A stretch of DNA of 33,123 nt from Clostridium frigoris (GTDB taxonomy: Bacteria; Bacillota; Clostridia; Clostridiales; Clostridiaceae): contig NZ_JAHLDV010000039.1 in the NCBI RefSeq assembly GCF_018861865.1, positions 1 through 33,123 on the forward strand. The letters run 5' to 3'. Below the pieces are notes generated by a model that worked only from the letters and a program-made list of their open reading frames with translations, did no database searches and had not been told where the DNA came from. The position numbers and the translations under genes were made by a program. Each line of letters starts with the position of its first letter. Positions within the stretch are counted from its first letter, which is position 1. Below, piece after piece: positions 26,478-33,123 of the stretch.

Positions 26478-27860
26478 TTACTTTGATAACATTTCATCTA
26501 TAGCTTTAGCAGCTTTTTTGCCCGCTTCCATAGCTAATATAACTGTAGCCGCTCCCGAAACTGCATCTCCACCAGCATATACATTCTTTTTAGATGTTAA
26601 ACCAGTTTCATCCTCTGCAATTATACACTTGCGTTTATTAATACTTAGACCTTCTGTTGTCAAAGGAATTAACGGATTTGGTGATGTTCCTAAAGACATT
26701 ATAACCGTATTAACATCCATTGTGAATTCTGAACCTTCAATAGCTATAGGTCTTCTTCTTCCTGATGCATCAGGTTCACCTAGCTGCATTCTTACACATT
26801 TCATTCCTATAACATTACCTTTTTCATCTCCTAGGATTTCAATTGGATTAACAAGTAGATCCATTATAACCCCTTCTTCTTTTGCATGGTGTACTTCTTC
26901 AGCTCTTGCTGGGAGTTCTGATTCTGATCTTCTGTATACTATGTGTCCTTCTGCGCCAAGTCTCACTGCTGTACGTACAGAGTCCATAGCAACATTCCCT
27001 CCACCTACAACCGCTACCTTTTCACCTGTTCTTATAGGGGTCTGATATCCTTCTTTATATGCTTTCATCAAATTGTTTCTAGTTAAATACTCATTAGCAG
27101 AAAACACTCCATTTAAATTTTCTCCTGGTATTCCCATAAACATTGGAAGTCCTGCACCTGAACCAATAAATACAGCCTTAAAATCTTCATCTTCCATCAA
27201 TTTGTTTATTGTTACAGTTCGTCCTACTATTACATTTGTTTCTAATTTTACGCCTAATTTTTTTACATTTTCAACTTCATGTCTAACTACTGTTTCTTTT
27301 GGAAGTCTAAATTCTGGTATACCATATACCAAAACTCCACCAGCTTCATGAAGTGCTTCAAATATAGTTACATCATATCCAGCTTTTGCTAAATCTCCAG
27401 CGCAAGTAAGTCCTGATGGTCCACTTCCTACTACTGCAACCTTAATACCATTTTTAGGTTTAGTTTCTGAAAGATCAACATTATGTACCCTGGAGTAATC
27501 TCCTACAAATCTTTCAAGTTTACCTATAGCTATTGCATCTCCCTTTATTCCTAGTATACACTTACTCTCACATTGAGTTTCTTGCGGACAAACTCTTCCA
27601 CAAACAGCTGGTAGAGCACTGTATTTAGCTATCACTTTAACGGCTTCTGAAAACTCTTTATTCTTAACATGCTTAATAAAACCAGGAATATCTATAGCAA
27701 CAGGACATTTACTAACACACATTGGTTTTTTGCAGTTTAAGCATCTTGAAGCTTCCTCAACTGCTTCGTCCTGAGTATATCCTAAACATACCTCTTCAAA
27801 GTTAGTTGCTCTTATTTTTGGATCTTGCTCTTCTACTTTCACTCTTTTCATTCTATCCAT
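26478..27860 (-). CDS. nfnB: NfnB-type large subunit, NADP-dependent ferredoxin oxidoreductase
   Basis: The large subunit of the electron-bifurcating transhydrogenase NfnAB, which couples NADPH oxidation or formation to reduced ferredoxin and NADH. It is often annotated as glutamate synthase small chain (GltA). Eight N-terminal Cys residues (40, 43, 48, 52 and 87, 91, 97, 101) bind two [4Fe-4S] clusters. The FAD site is VVGSGPSGLTCAG near 142 and the NADPH site VVGGGNVAMDSVR near 285. 460 aa is normal. Its ATG shares one base with the nfnA stop (TAATG), and GGAGG lies 9 bases before it, so the two are translationally coupled. The adjacent nfnA and the lack of a glutamate synthase large subunit gene favour Nfn over glutamate synthase. 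Confidence 0.93.
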   Translation of the reverse strand: MDRMKRVKVEEQDPKIRATNFEEVCLGYTQDEAVEEASRCLNCKKPMCVSKCPVAIDIPGFIKHVKNKEFSEAVKVIAKYSALPAVCGRVCPQETQCESKCILGIKGDAIAIGKLERFVGDYSRVHNVDLSETKPKNGIKVAVVGSGPSGLTCAGDLAKAGYDVTIFEALHEAGGVLVYGIPEFRLPKETVVRHEVENVKKLGVKLETNVIVGRTVTINKLMEDEDFKAVFIGSGAGLPMFMGIPGENLNGVFSANEYLTRNNLMKAYKEGYQTPIRTGEKVAVVGGGNVAMDSVRTAVRLGAEGHIVYRRSESELPARAEEVHHAKEEGVIMDLLVNPIEILGDEKGNVIGMKCVRMQLGEPDASGRRRPIAIEGSEFTMDVNTVIMSLGTSPNPLIPLTTEGLSINKRKCIIAEDETGLTSKKNVYAGGDAVSGAATVILAMEAGKKAAKAIDEMLSK

Positions 27861-28729
27861 TATTTAGTACCTCCTAAACCACAGCCGGCTTTAATTCCTT
27901 CATTTGTAGAAACTTCTTGTTTTTTGTACATTGCTTGTCTTCTCATTGCTTCATCAAAATTAACCTTATGTCCATCAAATTCTGGTCCATCAACGCAGGC
28001 AAATTTAGTTACGCCATCTACAGTAAGTCTACAAGCTCCACACATTCCTGTTCCATCTACCATAATAGGATTCATACTTACAATAGTTGATATTCCAAGT
28101 TCTTCAGTTAATTTACATACAAATTTCATCATTATCATAGGTCCAATAGCAACAACTAAATCATATTTTTTACCATCATTTTGGACTAGTTCTTTCAATT
28201 TATTTGTAACCAGTCCCTTATATCCATAAGAACCATCATCTGTACATGGATATACATTTCCTGCTACTTTCTTCATTTCTTCTTCCATAATCACATATTC
28301 TTTAGCTTTTGCACCTATTATTACATCTGCCTTTACCCCTTTAGAGTTAAGCCATTTAACTTGAGGATAAACTGGAGCTGTTCCAAGACCTCCTGCTACA
28401 AATACTATGTTCTTTTTCTTTAATTCTTCTATACTTTCACTCATTAATTCCGATGCTTGTCCTAGTGGTCCTACAAAATCTTCGAATGAATCACCAATTT
28501 CATAATGTTCCATTTCCTTTGTCGAACAACCTATTGTTTGAACTACTATAGTAACTGTACCTCTTTCGGCATCAAAGTCACTTATTGTTAAGGGTATTCT
28601 CTCACCTTTTTCATCCATCTTTATTATTATAAACTGTCCAGGTTGTGCTGATTTAGCAACTCTTGGTGCCTCAATCTCCATTAAAAATATTTGTGGTGCT
28701 AATGCTTTCTTTCCAACTATTTTATACAT
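27860..28729 (-). CDS. nfnA: NfnA-type small subunit, NAD-binding ferredoxin reductase
   Basis: The small subunit of the same complex. It has the ferredoxin-NADP reductase fold of the dihydroorotate dehydrogenase electron-transfer family. The FAD part includes RIPLTISDF (44-52). The NAD part has VFVAGGLGTAPVYPQ (109-123). The C-terminal [2Fe-2S] region has Cys230, Cys233 and Cys245 in GMCGAC and FACVDG, with Asp225 nearby as a possible fourth ligand, as described for Nfn. At 289 aa it has normal length. The ATG follows GTGGAGG. It is first in the two-gene unit, which should run from the promoter near 28819-28847 to the terminator at 26368. Confidence 0.93.
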   Translation of the reverse strand: MYKIVGKKALAPQIFLMEIEAPRVAKSAQPGQFIIIKMDEKGERIPLTISDFDAERGTVTIVVQTIGCSTKEMEHYEIGDSFEDFVGPLGQASELMSESIEELKKKNIVFVAGGLGTAPVYPQVKWLNSKGVKADVIIGAKAKEYVIMEEEMKKVAGNVYPCTDDGSYGYKGLVTNKLKELVQNDGKKYDLVVAIGPMIMMKFVCKLTEELGISTIVSMNPIMVDGTGMCGACRLTVDGVTKFACVDGPEFDGHKVNFDEAMRRQAMYKKQEVSTNEGIKAGCGLGGTK

Positions 28730-28818
28730 TTTTTTGCCTCCACATCTTTCTATAATTTTAGTTTACTTATGTACCCACATTAAAATCTTTATTATTCTGC
28801 GATATTTGTTCTATCTTC

Positions 28819-28847
28819 ATTCTACCACAAAAACTACAATATATTAA
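28819..28847 (-). promoter_or_regulatory. possible promoter of nfnAB
   Basis: On the minus strand, TTAATA (28842-28847), 17-base spacer, TAGAAT (28819-28824) with an extended TGG. The -35 is weak. Confidence 0.45.
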
Positions 28848-28887
28848 ACTGTTAAATTTAATTTTAAATGAAATCTTATAATAAAAT

Positions 28888-28935
28888 AGACAGATAATAA
28901 AAAGCATAAAATACTAATGCTATTACTACCTGTCT
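28888..28935 (-). terminator. terminator of the alcohol dehydrogenase gene
   Basis: AGACAG (28888-28893) pairs with CTGTCT (28930-28935) and an inner AGCAT with ATGCT, with bulges between. The minus strand continues ATTTTATT. Confidence 0.6.
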
Positions 28936-29005
28936 CCTTCTTAATTGTTAATTACTATACATTGATAAAATTATACAATTATTGTTTAATTACTCATTTT
29001 TTATG

Positions 29006-30172
29006 TTAAAAATTTACTTTTTGTCCTGTAAATGAACATGTTAATACTTTTTTCATTTCATCTAAATTTATTGGTCTTGGGTTAGATCCTGTACATGCAT
29101 CTTTTAAAGCATTTTCAGCTATAAAATTCAAATTATCATCAAACTCTTGTTTGGTCATACCATTTTCAGAGAAAGATAATGGTATATTTAGCTTCTTATT
29201 TAAATCTCTTATCATATCAGTTAATGAATTTATTAATTCATCATCTGTATTGCCAGATAGTTTTAATGTTTTAGCAATTGTAGCATATCTATCTCCACAA
29301 GATTTTTTATTAAAATCTATAACGTGTGGAAGAAGTATTGCATTTGCGAGTCCGTGTGCAACGTGGAATACGCCACCTATTTTATGTGCCATGCTATGAG
29401 ATATTCCTAGTAATGCATTTGAAAATGCCATTCCAGCAAGGCATTGAGCCATATGCATCTCGTTTCTTGCTTCTACATTACCTTCAAATGATTTTAATAA
29501 ATTTTCTTTAATCATAGTTATGGCTTGCATTGCAAGGGGGTCTGAGAAGCAAGAATGAAGTCCTGCAACATAAGCCTCAAGTGCATGAGTTAATGCATCC
29601 ATACCTGTATGTGCTGTTAATTTAGCTGGCATTGTTTGAGCAAGTGATGGATCAACTATAGCTATATCTGGAGTTAAGTTGAAATCCGCTAAAGGATATT
29701 TTATTTTTGCTTTGTAGTCAGTAATTACTGAAAACGCAGTAACTTCTGTTGCTGTTCCACTAGTTGATGGTATAGCTATAAATTTAGCCTTTTGTCTTAA
29801 ATCTGGAATACCGAATGGTATAACAGCCTTCTCAAAAGTAAATTCTGGATATTCATAGAAAATCCACATAGCCTTTGCTGCGTCAATTGGTGAACCACCA
29901 CCGATTGATACTATCCAGTCTGGTTCAAACTCTCTCATAACTGCAGCGCCTTTCATAACTGTATCAACTGATGGATCCGGTTCCACTCCAGTAATATGTT
30001 TAACTTCAATTCCGGCTTCATTTAAATAAGCTTCAACCTTATCTAAAAATCCAAATTTTTTCATAGAACTTCCACCAGTAACTATTACTGCTTTTTTACC
30101 CTTTATGGTTTTTAACATTTCCAAAGAATTTTCTCCAAAATAAATATCTCTTGGTAAAGTAAATCTATTCAT
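29006..30172 (-). CDS. iron-containing alcohol dehydrogenase
   Basis: A group III alcohol dehydrogenase that reduces an aldehyde (such as acetaldehyde or butyraldehyde) with NAD(P)H in fermentation. SIGGGSPIDAAKA (89-101) binds the cofactor. The expected Fe ligands are Asp192, His196, His259 and His273 (in MDALTHALEAY, GISHSMAHKIGG and VAHGLANAILLPH). I start at ATG 30170-30172 (MNRFTLPRDIYFG), 7 bases after GGAGGG. The longer frame starts on the ribosome site itself. 388 aa is normal. It has its own promoter, nearly identical to that of the next hbd gene, so both may answer to the same redox signal. The substrate cannot be fixed from sequence. Confidence 0.93.
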   Translation of the reverse strand: MNRFTLPRDIYFGENSLEMLKTIKGKKAVIVTGGSSMKKFGFLDKVEAYLNEAGIEVKHITGVEPDPSVDTVMKGAAVMREFEPDWIVSIGGGSPIDAAKAMWIFYEYPEFTFEKAVIPFGIPDLRQKAKFIAIPSTSGTATEVTAFSVITDYKAKIKYPLADFNLTPDIAIVDPSLAQTMPAKLTAHTGMDALTHALEAYVAGLHSCFSDPLAMQAITMIKENLLKSFEGNVEARNEMHMAQCLAGMAFSNALLGISHSMAHKIGGVFHVAHGLANAILLPHVIDFNKKSCGDRYATIAKTLKLSGNTDDELINSLTDMIRDLNKKLNIPLSFSENGMTKQEFDDNLNFIAENALKDACTGSNPRPINLDEMKKVLTCSFTGQKVNF

Positions 30173-30262
30173 TATATATCCCTCCATTTTTAATATAGTA
30201 ATAAGTACTTTTAATTTATTATATTTAGCAATGCTTGTACTTATTTTTATAACTTCATTATA

Positions 30263-30297
30263 TTGTTAATAATATATCATTATGGGTATAAAGTCAA
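30263..30297 (-). promoter_or_regulatory. promoter of the alcohol dehydrogenase with Rex-like half-site
   Basis: On the minus strand, TTGACT (30292-30297), 17-base spacer, TATTAT (30269-30274). On the plus strand TTGTTAATAATATATCATT overlaps the -10 box. Its left half fits a Rex site (TTGTTAA), the right half only partly. Confidence 0.55.
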
Positions 30298-30375
30298 TAT
30301 TCATACAATTTAGTTTAATATTTGTTTACATATTATTTATGCTTTTCTACATTATGTATATAAATAAAATAAAGA

Positions 30376-30404
30376 ACAATATAACACTTTATAGGTTATA
30401 TTGT
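30376..30404 (-). terminator. terminator of hbd copy 1
   Basis: ACAATATAAC (30376-30385) pairs with GTTATATTGT (30395-30404), 9-base loop, and the minus strand continues TCTTTATTTTATTT. It resembles a decayed copy of the terminator after hbd copy 2. Confidence 0.65.
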
Positions 30405-30434
30405 CCACTATATCTAATTGTTAAAATTAATATC

Positions 30435-31283
30435 TTATTTTGAATAATCAAAGATACCTTTTTTAGTTTTTCTTCCAAGTAATCCGCCTCTAACATATTT
30501 TCTTAGAAGACTATGAGCTCTGTACTTAGTGTCTCCAGTTTCAGTATATAAAACATCCATAATAGCAAGACATACATCAAGACCTATAAGATCTCCTAGT
30601 GCTAGAGGTCCCATTGGATGATTAGCGCCAAGTTTCATTGCTTTATCTATATCTTCTGCAGATGCAATACCTTCTGCCATAATTCCTACAGCTTCGTTGA
30701 TCATTGGAATTAATATTCTATTTACAACAAAACCGGGAGCTTCAGCAACTTCTACTGGATCTTTACCGATAGAAATTGCAATTTCTTTAACTGCATCAAA
30801 AGTTTCAGTTGATGTTCCCATTCCTTTGATTATCTCTACAAGTTTCATCATTGGAGCTGGATTAAAGAAATGCATTCCTATAACTTTATCAGCTCTCTTT
30901 GTAGCAGCTCCTACTTCAGTTATAGAAAGTGATGATGTATTTGATGCTAATATAGTTTCTGGTTTACAGATTGTATCTAGTTCTGCAAAAATTTCTTTCT
31001 TTATTTTCATAATTTCTACAGCTGCTTCAACTACTAAATCGCAGTCTGCTGCTAATTTCATATCAGTAGTTCCTGTAACTCTTGCAAGTATTTCTTCCAT
31101 TTCTGCTTCTGTCATTCTTGCTTTTTTTACTGATCTTTCTAAGTTCTTTTTAATTGTTGCAAGTCCTCTATCTACGAATTCATCTTTAATATCTCTCATT
31201 ATTACTTCGCATCCATTAGCTGCAAATGTTTGAACAATACCTGCTCCCATAGTTCCAGCGCCAAGTACAAAAATCTTTTTCAT
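30435..31283 (-). CDS. hbd: 3-hydroxybutyryl-CoA dehydrogenase, copy 1
   Basis: It reduces acetoacetyl-CoA to (S)-3-hydroxybutyryl-CoA with NAD(P)H in butyrate/butanol formation. The N-terminal Rossmann site is [15 protein letters not shown]. The catalytic residues expected for the family are Ser117, His138 (GMHFFNPAP), Glu150 and Asn188 (PGFVVNRI). 282 aa is normal. The protein is identical to that of the gene at 31659-32507. The DNA differs at only five silent sites, all within the last 150 bases of the gene. It stands alone with its own promoter and terminator, outside the butyrate operon. The ribosome site is AAGGAG. Confidence 0.96.
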   Translation of the reverse strand: MKKIFVLGAGTMGAGIVQTFAANGCEVIMRDIKDEFVDRGLATIKKNLERSVKKARMTEAEMEEILARVTGTTDMKLAADCDLVVEAAVEIMKIKKEIFAELDTICKPETILASNTSSLSITEVGAATKRADKVIGMHFFNPAPMMKLVEIIKGMGTSTETFDAVKEIAISIGKDPVEVAEAPGFVVNRILIPMINEAVGIMAEGIASAEDIDKAMKLGANHPMGPLALGDLIGLDVCLAIMDVLYTETGDTKYRAHSLLRKYVRGGLLGRKTKKGIFDYSK

Positions 31284-31311
31284 AAAAACACACTCCTTAA
31301 ATTTTATTATT
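30435..31311. repeat. 877-bp direct duplication, left copy (right copy 31659-32535)
   Basis: The two copies lie 1224 bases apart in the same orientation. The right-hand 710 or so bases of each copy, including 28 bases of the hbd leader, are identical. Five differences fall between 30453 and 30597 (matching 31677 to 31821). Identity stops sharply at 31311/32535. Confidence 0.92.
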
Positions 31312-31349
31312 TTAATGCTTGTACCTATTTTTATAACCTTCTATTGTTA

Positions 31350-31378
31350 ATAATATATCATTAACTATATAAAGTCAA
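31350..31378 (-). promoter_or_regulatory. promoter of hbd copy 1, near-copy of the adh promoter
   Basis: On the minus strand, TTGACT (31373-31378), 17-base spacer, TATTAT (31350-31355), with the same TTGTTAATAATATATCATT overlapping it on the plus strand. Similarity to the adh promoter runs on to GTAC-AAGCATT in the leader. The rest of 31379-31592 is AT-rich with no gene. Confidence 0.6.
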
Positions 31379-31592
31379 TATTCTAATAATTAATTTTTGC
31401 GGTTTTTTACATTTTATTTGTCAATTTTTATATTTAATATTATAAAAAGTGGTAATTATGATGTTATTTACTAATTTATATAATAATGTTAATGTTTACA
31501 TAATAAATAAGTACTTTAGTAGTTTGTTAATTATTATTCAATGTATGCCTCCATATAAAATTATTTTCGCGGAGATGTACCTAAAAACAAAA

Positions 31593-31640
31593 ACATAGAG
31601 GACATTATAACCCTTACAAGTTATAATGCCCTCTATGTTC
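31593..31640 (-). terminator. terminator of the butyrate operon (after hbd copy 2)
   Basis: AACATAGAGG-CATTATAAC (31593-31612) pairs with GTTATAATG-CCTCTATGTT (31621-31640) with one mismatch and an 8-base loop. The minus strand continues TTTGTTTTTAGG. Confidence 0.88.
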
Positions 31641-31658
31641 AATATTCAAAATTAAATC

Positions 31659-32507
31659 CTATTTTGAATAATCAAAAATACCTTTTTTAGTTTTTCTTCC
31701 TAGTAATCCGCCTCTAACATATTTTCTTAGAAGGCTATGAGCTCTGTACTTAGTGTCTCCAGTTTCAGTATATAAAACATCCATGATAGCAAGACATACA
31801 TCAAGACCTATAAGATCTCCAAGTGCTAGAGGTCCCATTGGATGATTAGCGCCAAGTTTCATTGCTTTATCTATATCTTCTGCAGATGCAATACCTTCTG
31901 CCATAATTCCTACAGCTTCGTTGATCATTGGAATTAATATTCTATTTACAACAAAACCGGGAGCTTCAGCAACTTCTACTGGATCTTTACCGATAGAAAT
32001 TGCAATTTCTTTAACTGCATCAAAAGTTTCAGTTGATGTTCCCATTCCTTTGATTATCTCTACAAGTTTCATCATTGGAGCTGGATTAAAGAAATGCATT
32101 CCTATAACTTTATCAGCTCTCTTTGTAGCAGCTCCTACTTCAGTTATAGAAAGTGATGATGTATTTGATGCTAATATAGTTTCTGGTTTACAGATTGTAT
32201 CTAGTTCTGCAAAAATTTCTTTCTTTATTTTCATAATTTCTACAGCTGCTTCAACTACTAAATCGCAGTCTGCTGCTAATTTCATATCAGTAGTTCCTGT
32301 AACTCTTGCAAGTATTTCTTCCATTTCTGCTTCTGTCATTCTTGCTTTTTTTACTGATCTTTCTAAGTTCTTTTTAATTGTTGCAAGTCCTCTATCTACG
32401 AATTCATCTTTAATATCTCTCATTATTACTTCGCATCCATTAGCTGCAAATGTTTGAACAATACCTGCTCCCATAGTTCCAGCGCCAAGTACAAAAATCT
32501 TTTTCAT
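31659..32507 (-). CDS. hbd: 3-hydroxybutyryl-CoA dehydrogenase, copy 2 (operon copy)
   Basis: Same 282-aa protein as copy 1, with the same catalytic residues (Ser117, His138, Glu150, Asn188). Its place directly after etfA matches the end of the classic clostridial crt-bcd-etfB-etfA-hbd operon, so this is probably the original locus. A 14-bp hairpin lies between etfA and this gene. The leader around the ribosome site (AAGGAG, 9 bases before ATG) is identical to copy 1 back to base 32535. The strong terminator after it ends the operon. Confidence 0.97.
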   Translation of the reverse strand: MKKIFVLGAGTMGAGIVQTFAANGCEVIMRDIKDEFVDRGLATIKKNLERSVKKARMTEAEMEEILARVTGTTDMKLAADCDLVVEAAVEIMKIKKEIFAELDTICKPETILASNTSSLSITEVGAATKRADKVIGMHFFNPAPMMKLVEIIKGMGTSTETFDAVKEIAISIGKDPVEVAEAPGFVVNRILIPMINEAVGIMAEGIASAEDIDKAMKLGANHPMGPLALGDLIGLDVCLAIMDVLYTETGDTKYRAHSLLRKYVRGGLLGRKTKKGIFDYSK

Positions 32508-32551
32508 AAAAACACACTCCTTAAATTTTATTATTGTAGTATACTTTTTTG

Positions 32552-32592
32552 AAACCTACTTTAATACTATATTTTAGCATTAAAGTAGGTTT
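32552..32592 (-). other. intergenic hairpin between etfA and hbd
   Basis: A perfect 14-bp stem (32552-32565 with 32579-32592) has a 13-base loop. On the minus strand it is followed by CAAAAAAG, not a U-tract, so it is not an ordinary terminator for etfA. It may protect the upstream message or be a processing site. Confidence 0.6.
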
Positions 32593-32618
32593 TGTTAAAT
32601 TACTATCATAAAATAAAA

Positions 32619-33123
32619 CTATTTATTTTTTAATGTATTAATTTGAGCTATCATTTCTGGGATTACTTTAAGGAAATCTCCAGCTATTGCTACATCAGCA
32701 GCTTTCATGATAGGTGCAGTTGCATCTTTGTTTATAGCTATTATGAAATCAGAATCTTGCATACCAGCTAAATGCTGTATAGCTCCTGAAATACCACAAG
32801 CTATATATACAGTTGGTCTAACAGTTTTTCCTGTTTGACCTACTTGTACTGCTTTATCTATCCAACCATTTTCAACTGCTGCTCTTGATGCTCCTACAAC
32901 ACCATCTAAAGTAGCTGCAAGTTTTTCAAGTAGTACGAAGTTTTCTTTACTTCCAACTCCACGACCACCAGATACTATAATATTAGCTTCTCCGATATCT
33001 GCTAGCACTGAAGCAACTTTTACAACGTCAACAGTTTTAGTTCTGATATCTGATTCTTTTAAATTTATAGTAACTTTTTCAACTGGACATGTTCTTGATG
33101 CATCTCTAGCTAATTTTTCAAAA
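32619..33123 (-). CDS. etfA: electron transfer flavoprotein alpha subunit (butyrate operon), 3' part
   Basis: The C-terminal 167 residues of EtfA; the gene runs off the right edge of the window. Visible are [43 protein letters not shown] and [15 protein letters not shown], the FAD-binding set. The frame is open to the last base ([11 protein letters not shown] at the edge), so the internal GTG at 33006-33008 is not the start. Because hbd follows, this is expected to be the Etf of the electron-bifurcating butyryl-CoA dehydrogenase complex. It is distinct from the lactate-type etfA at 15735-16673. Confidence 0.93.
   Translation of the reverse strand, partial: FEKLARDASRTCPVEKVTINLKESDIRTKTVDVVKVASVLADIGEANIIVSGGRGVGSKENFVLLEKLAATLDGVVGASRAAVENGWIDKAVQVGQTGKTVRPTVYIACGISGAIQHLAGMQDSDFIIAINKDATAPIMKAADVAIAGDFLKVIPEMIAQINTLKNK

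Noticed and set aside
26478-28729. Glutamate synthase small chain plus dihydroorotate dehydrogenase electron subunit as separate functions
   Set aside because: The two genes overlap by one base in the Nfn order with all Nfn cofactor motifs, and no glutamate synthase large chain or pyrD is adjacent.
30697-31233. 178-residue plus-strand frame, repeated at 31921-32457
   Set aside because: Antisense to both hbd genes. It is duplicated only because hbd is duplicated and has no ribosome site.
30435-32507. Assembly error behind the double hbd
   Set aside because: The copies have different flanks, different terminators and five silent differences, so they are most likely real. Long reads would settle it.

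Overview
The window is AT-rich, tightly packed bacterial DNA that reads as a chromosomal segment of an anaerobic, spore-forming Clostridium (sensu stricto). The evidence is the end of a butyryl-CoA synthesis operon (etfA-hbd), an electron-bifurcating NfnAB transhydrogenase, a clostridial-type 8-oxoguanine glycosylase, a LysM/GH18 spore-type hydrolase behind a sigma-K-like promoter, AGGAGG-type ribosome binding sites, and frequent hairpin-plus-U-tract terminators. No rRNA, tRNA or CRISPR array was seen. The species cannot be named from the sequence alone.

Layout. 1-1.3 kb: a broken TnpB-like (IS605-type) remnant, then a short terminated transcript unit that may be a small RNA. 1.3-6.3 kb (minus strand): an RsuA-family pseudouridine synthase, a seven-repeat triple-tyrosine-motif protein, a DUF188 protein and pgi. 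6.5-7.8 kb (plus): the LysM-GH18 enzyme. 7.9-12.7 kb: a 60-residue orphan protein, two tandem DUF1646 membrane proteins (minus) that share a promoter and a conserved leader RNA, a DUF475/TerC-like membrane protein (plus), and an orphan 167-aa protein. 12.9-17.5 kb (minus): a lactate-type electron-transfer module in two transcription units, etfB-etfA and glcD-like dehydrogenase plus acyl-CoA dehydrogenase. Both units have the same promoter, the same GntR/LldR-like operator and the same second palindrome. 17.8-21.3 kb: guaB and guaA, with an unusual guanine-type riboswitch before guaB. 21.4-23.5 kb: groES-groEL under a perfect CIRCE operator. 23.7-26.3 kb: two membrane proteins, ogg and a gene remnant. 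26.4-28.7 kb: nfnA-nfnB. 29-33.1 kb: an iron alcohol dehydrogenase, two hbd genes encoding identical proteins, and the 3' part of etfA.

How the genes fit together. Much of the right two thirds concerns redox balance in a fermenter. Lactate oxidation through an Etf-linked dehydrogenase, acyl-CoA reduction, NfnAB exchange between ferredoxin, NADH and NADPH, 3-hydroxybutyryl-CoA formation and alcohol formation all move the same electron carriers. The extra hbd copy has left the butyrate operon's control: its promoter is nearly the same as that of the neighbouring alcohol dehydrogenase, and a partial Rex-like site overlaps both.

Best leads: (i) the paired DUF1646 leaders, a candidate ion-sensing riboswitch; (ii) the guaB purine riboswitch with shortened junctions; (iii) the duplicated lactate-type promoter/operator module; (iv) the hbd pair, which looks like an old duplication homogenised by gene conversion; (v) a possible 79-nt small RNA near the left end.
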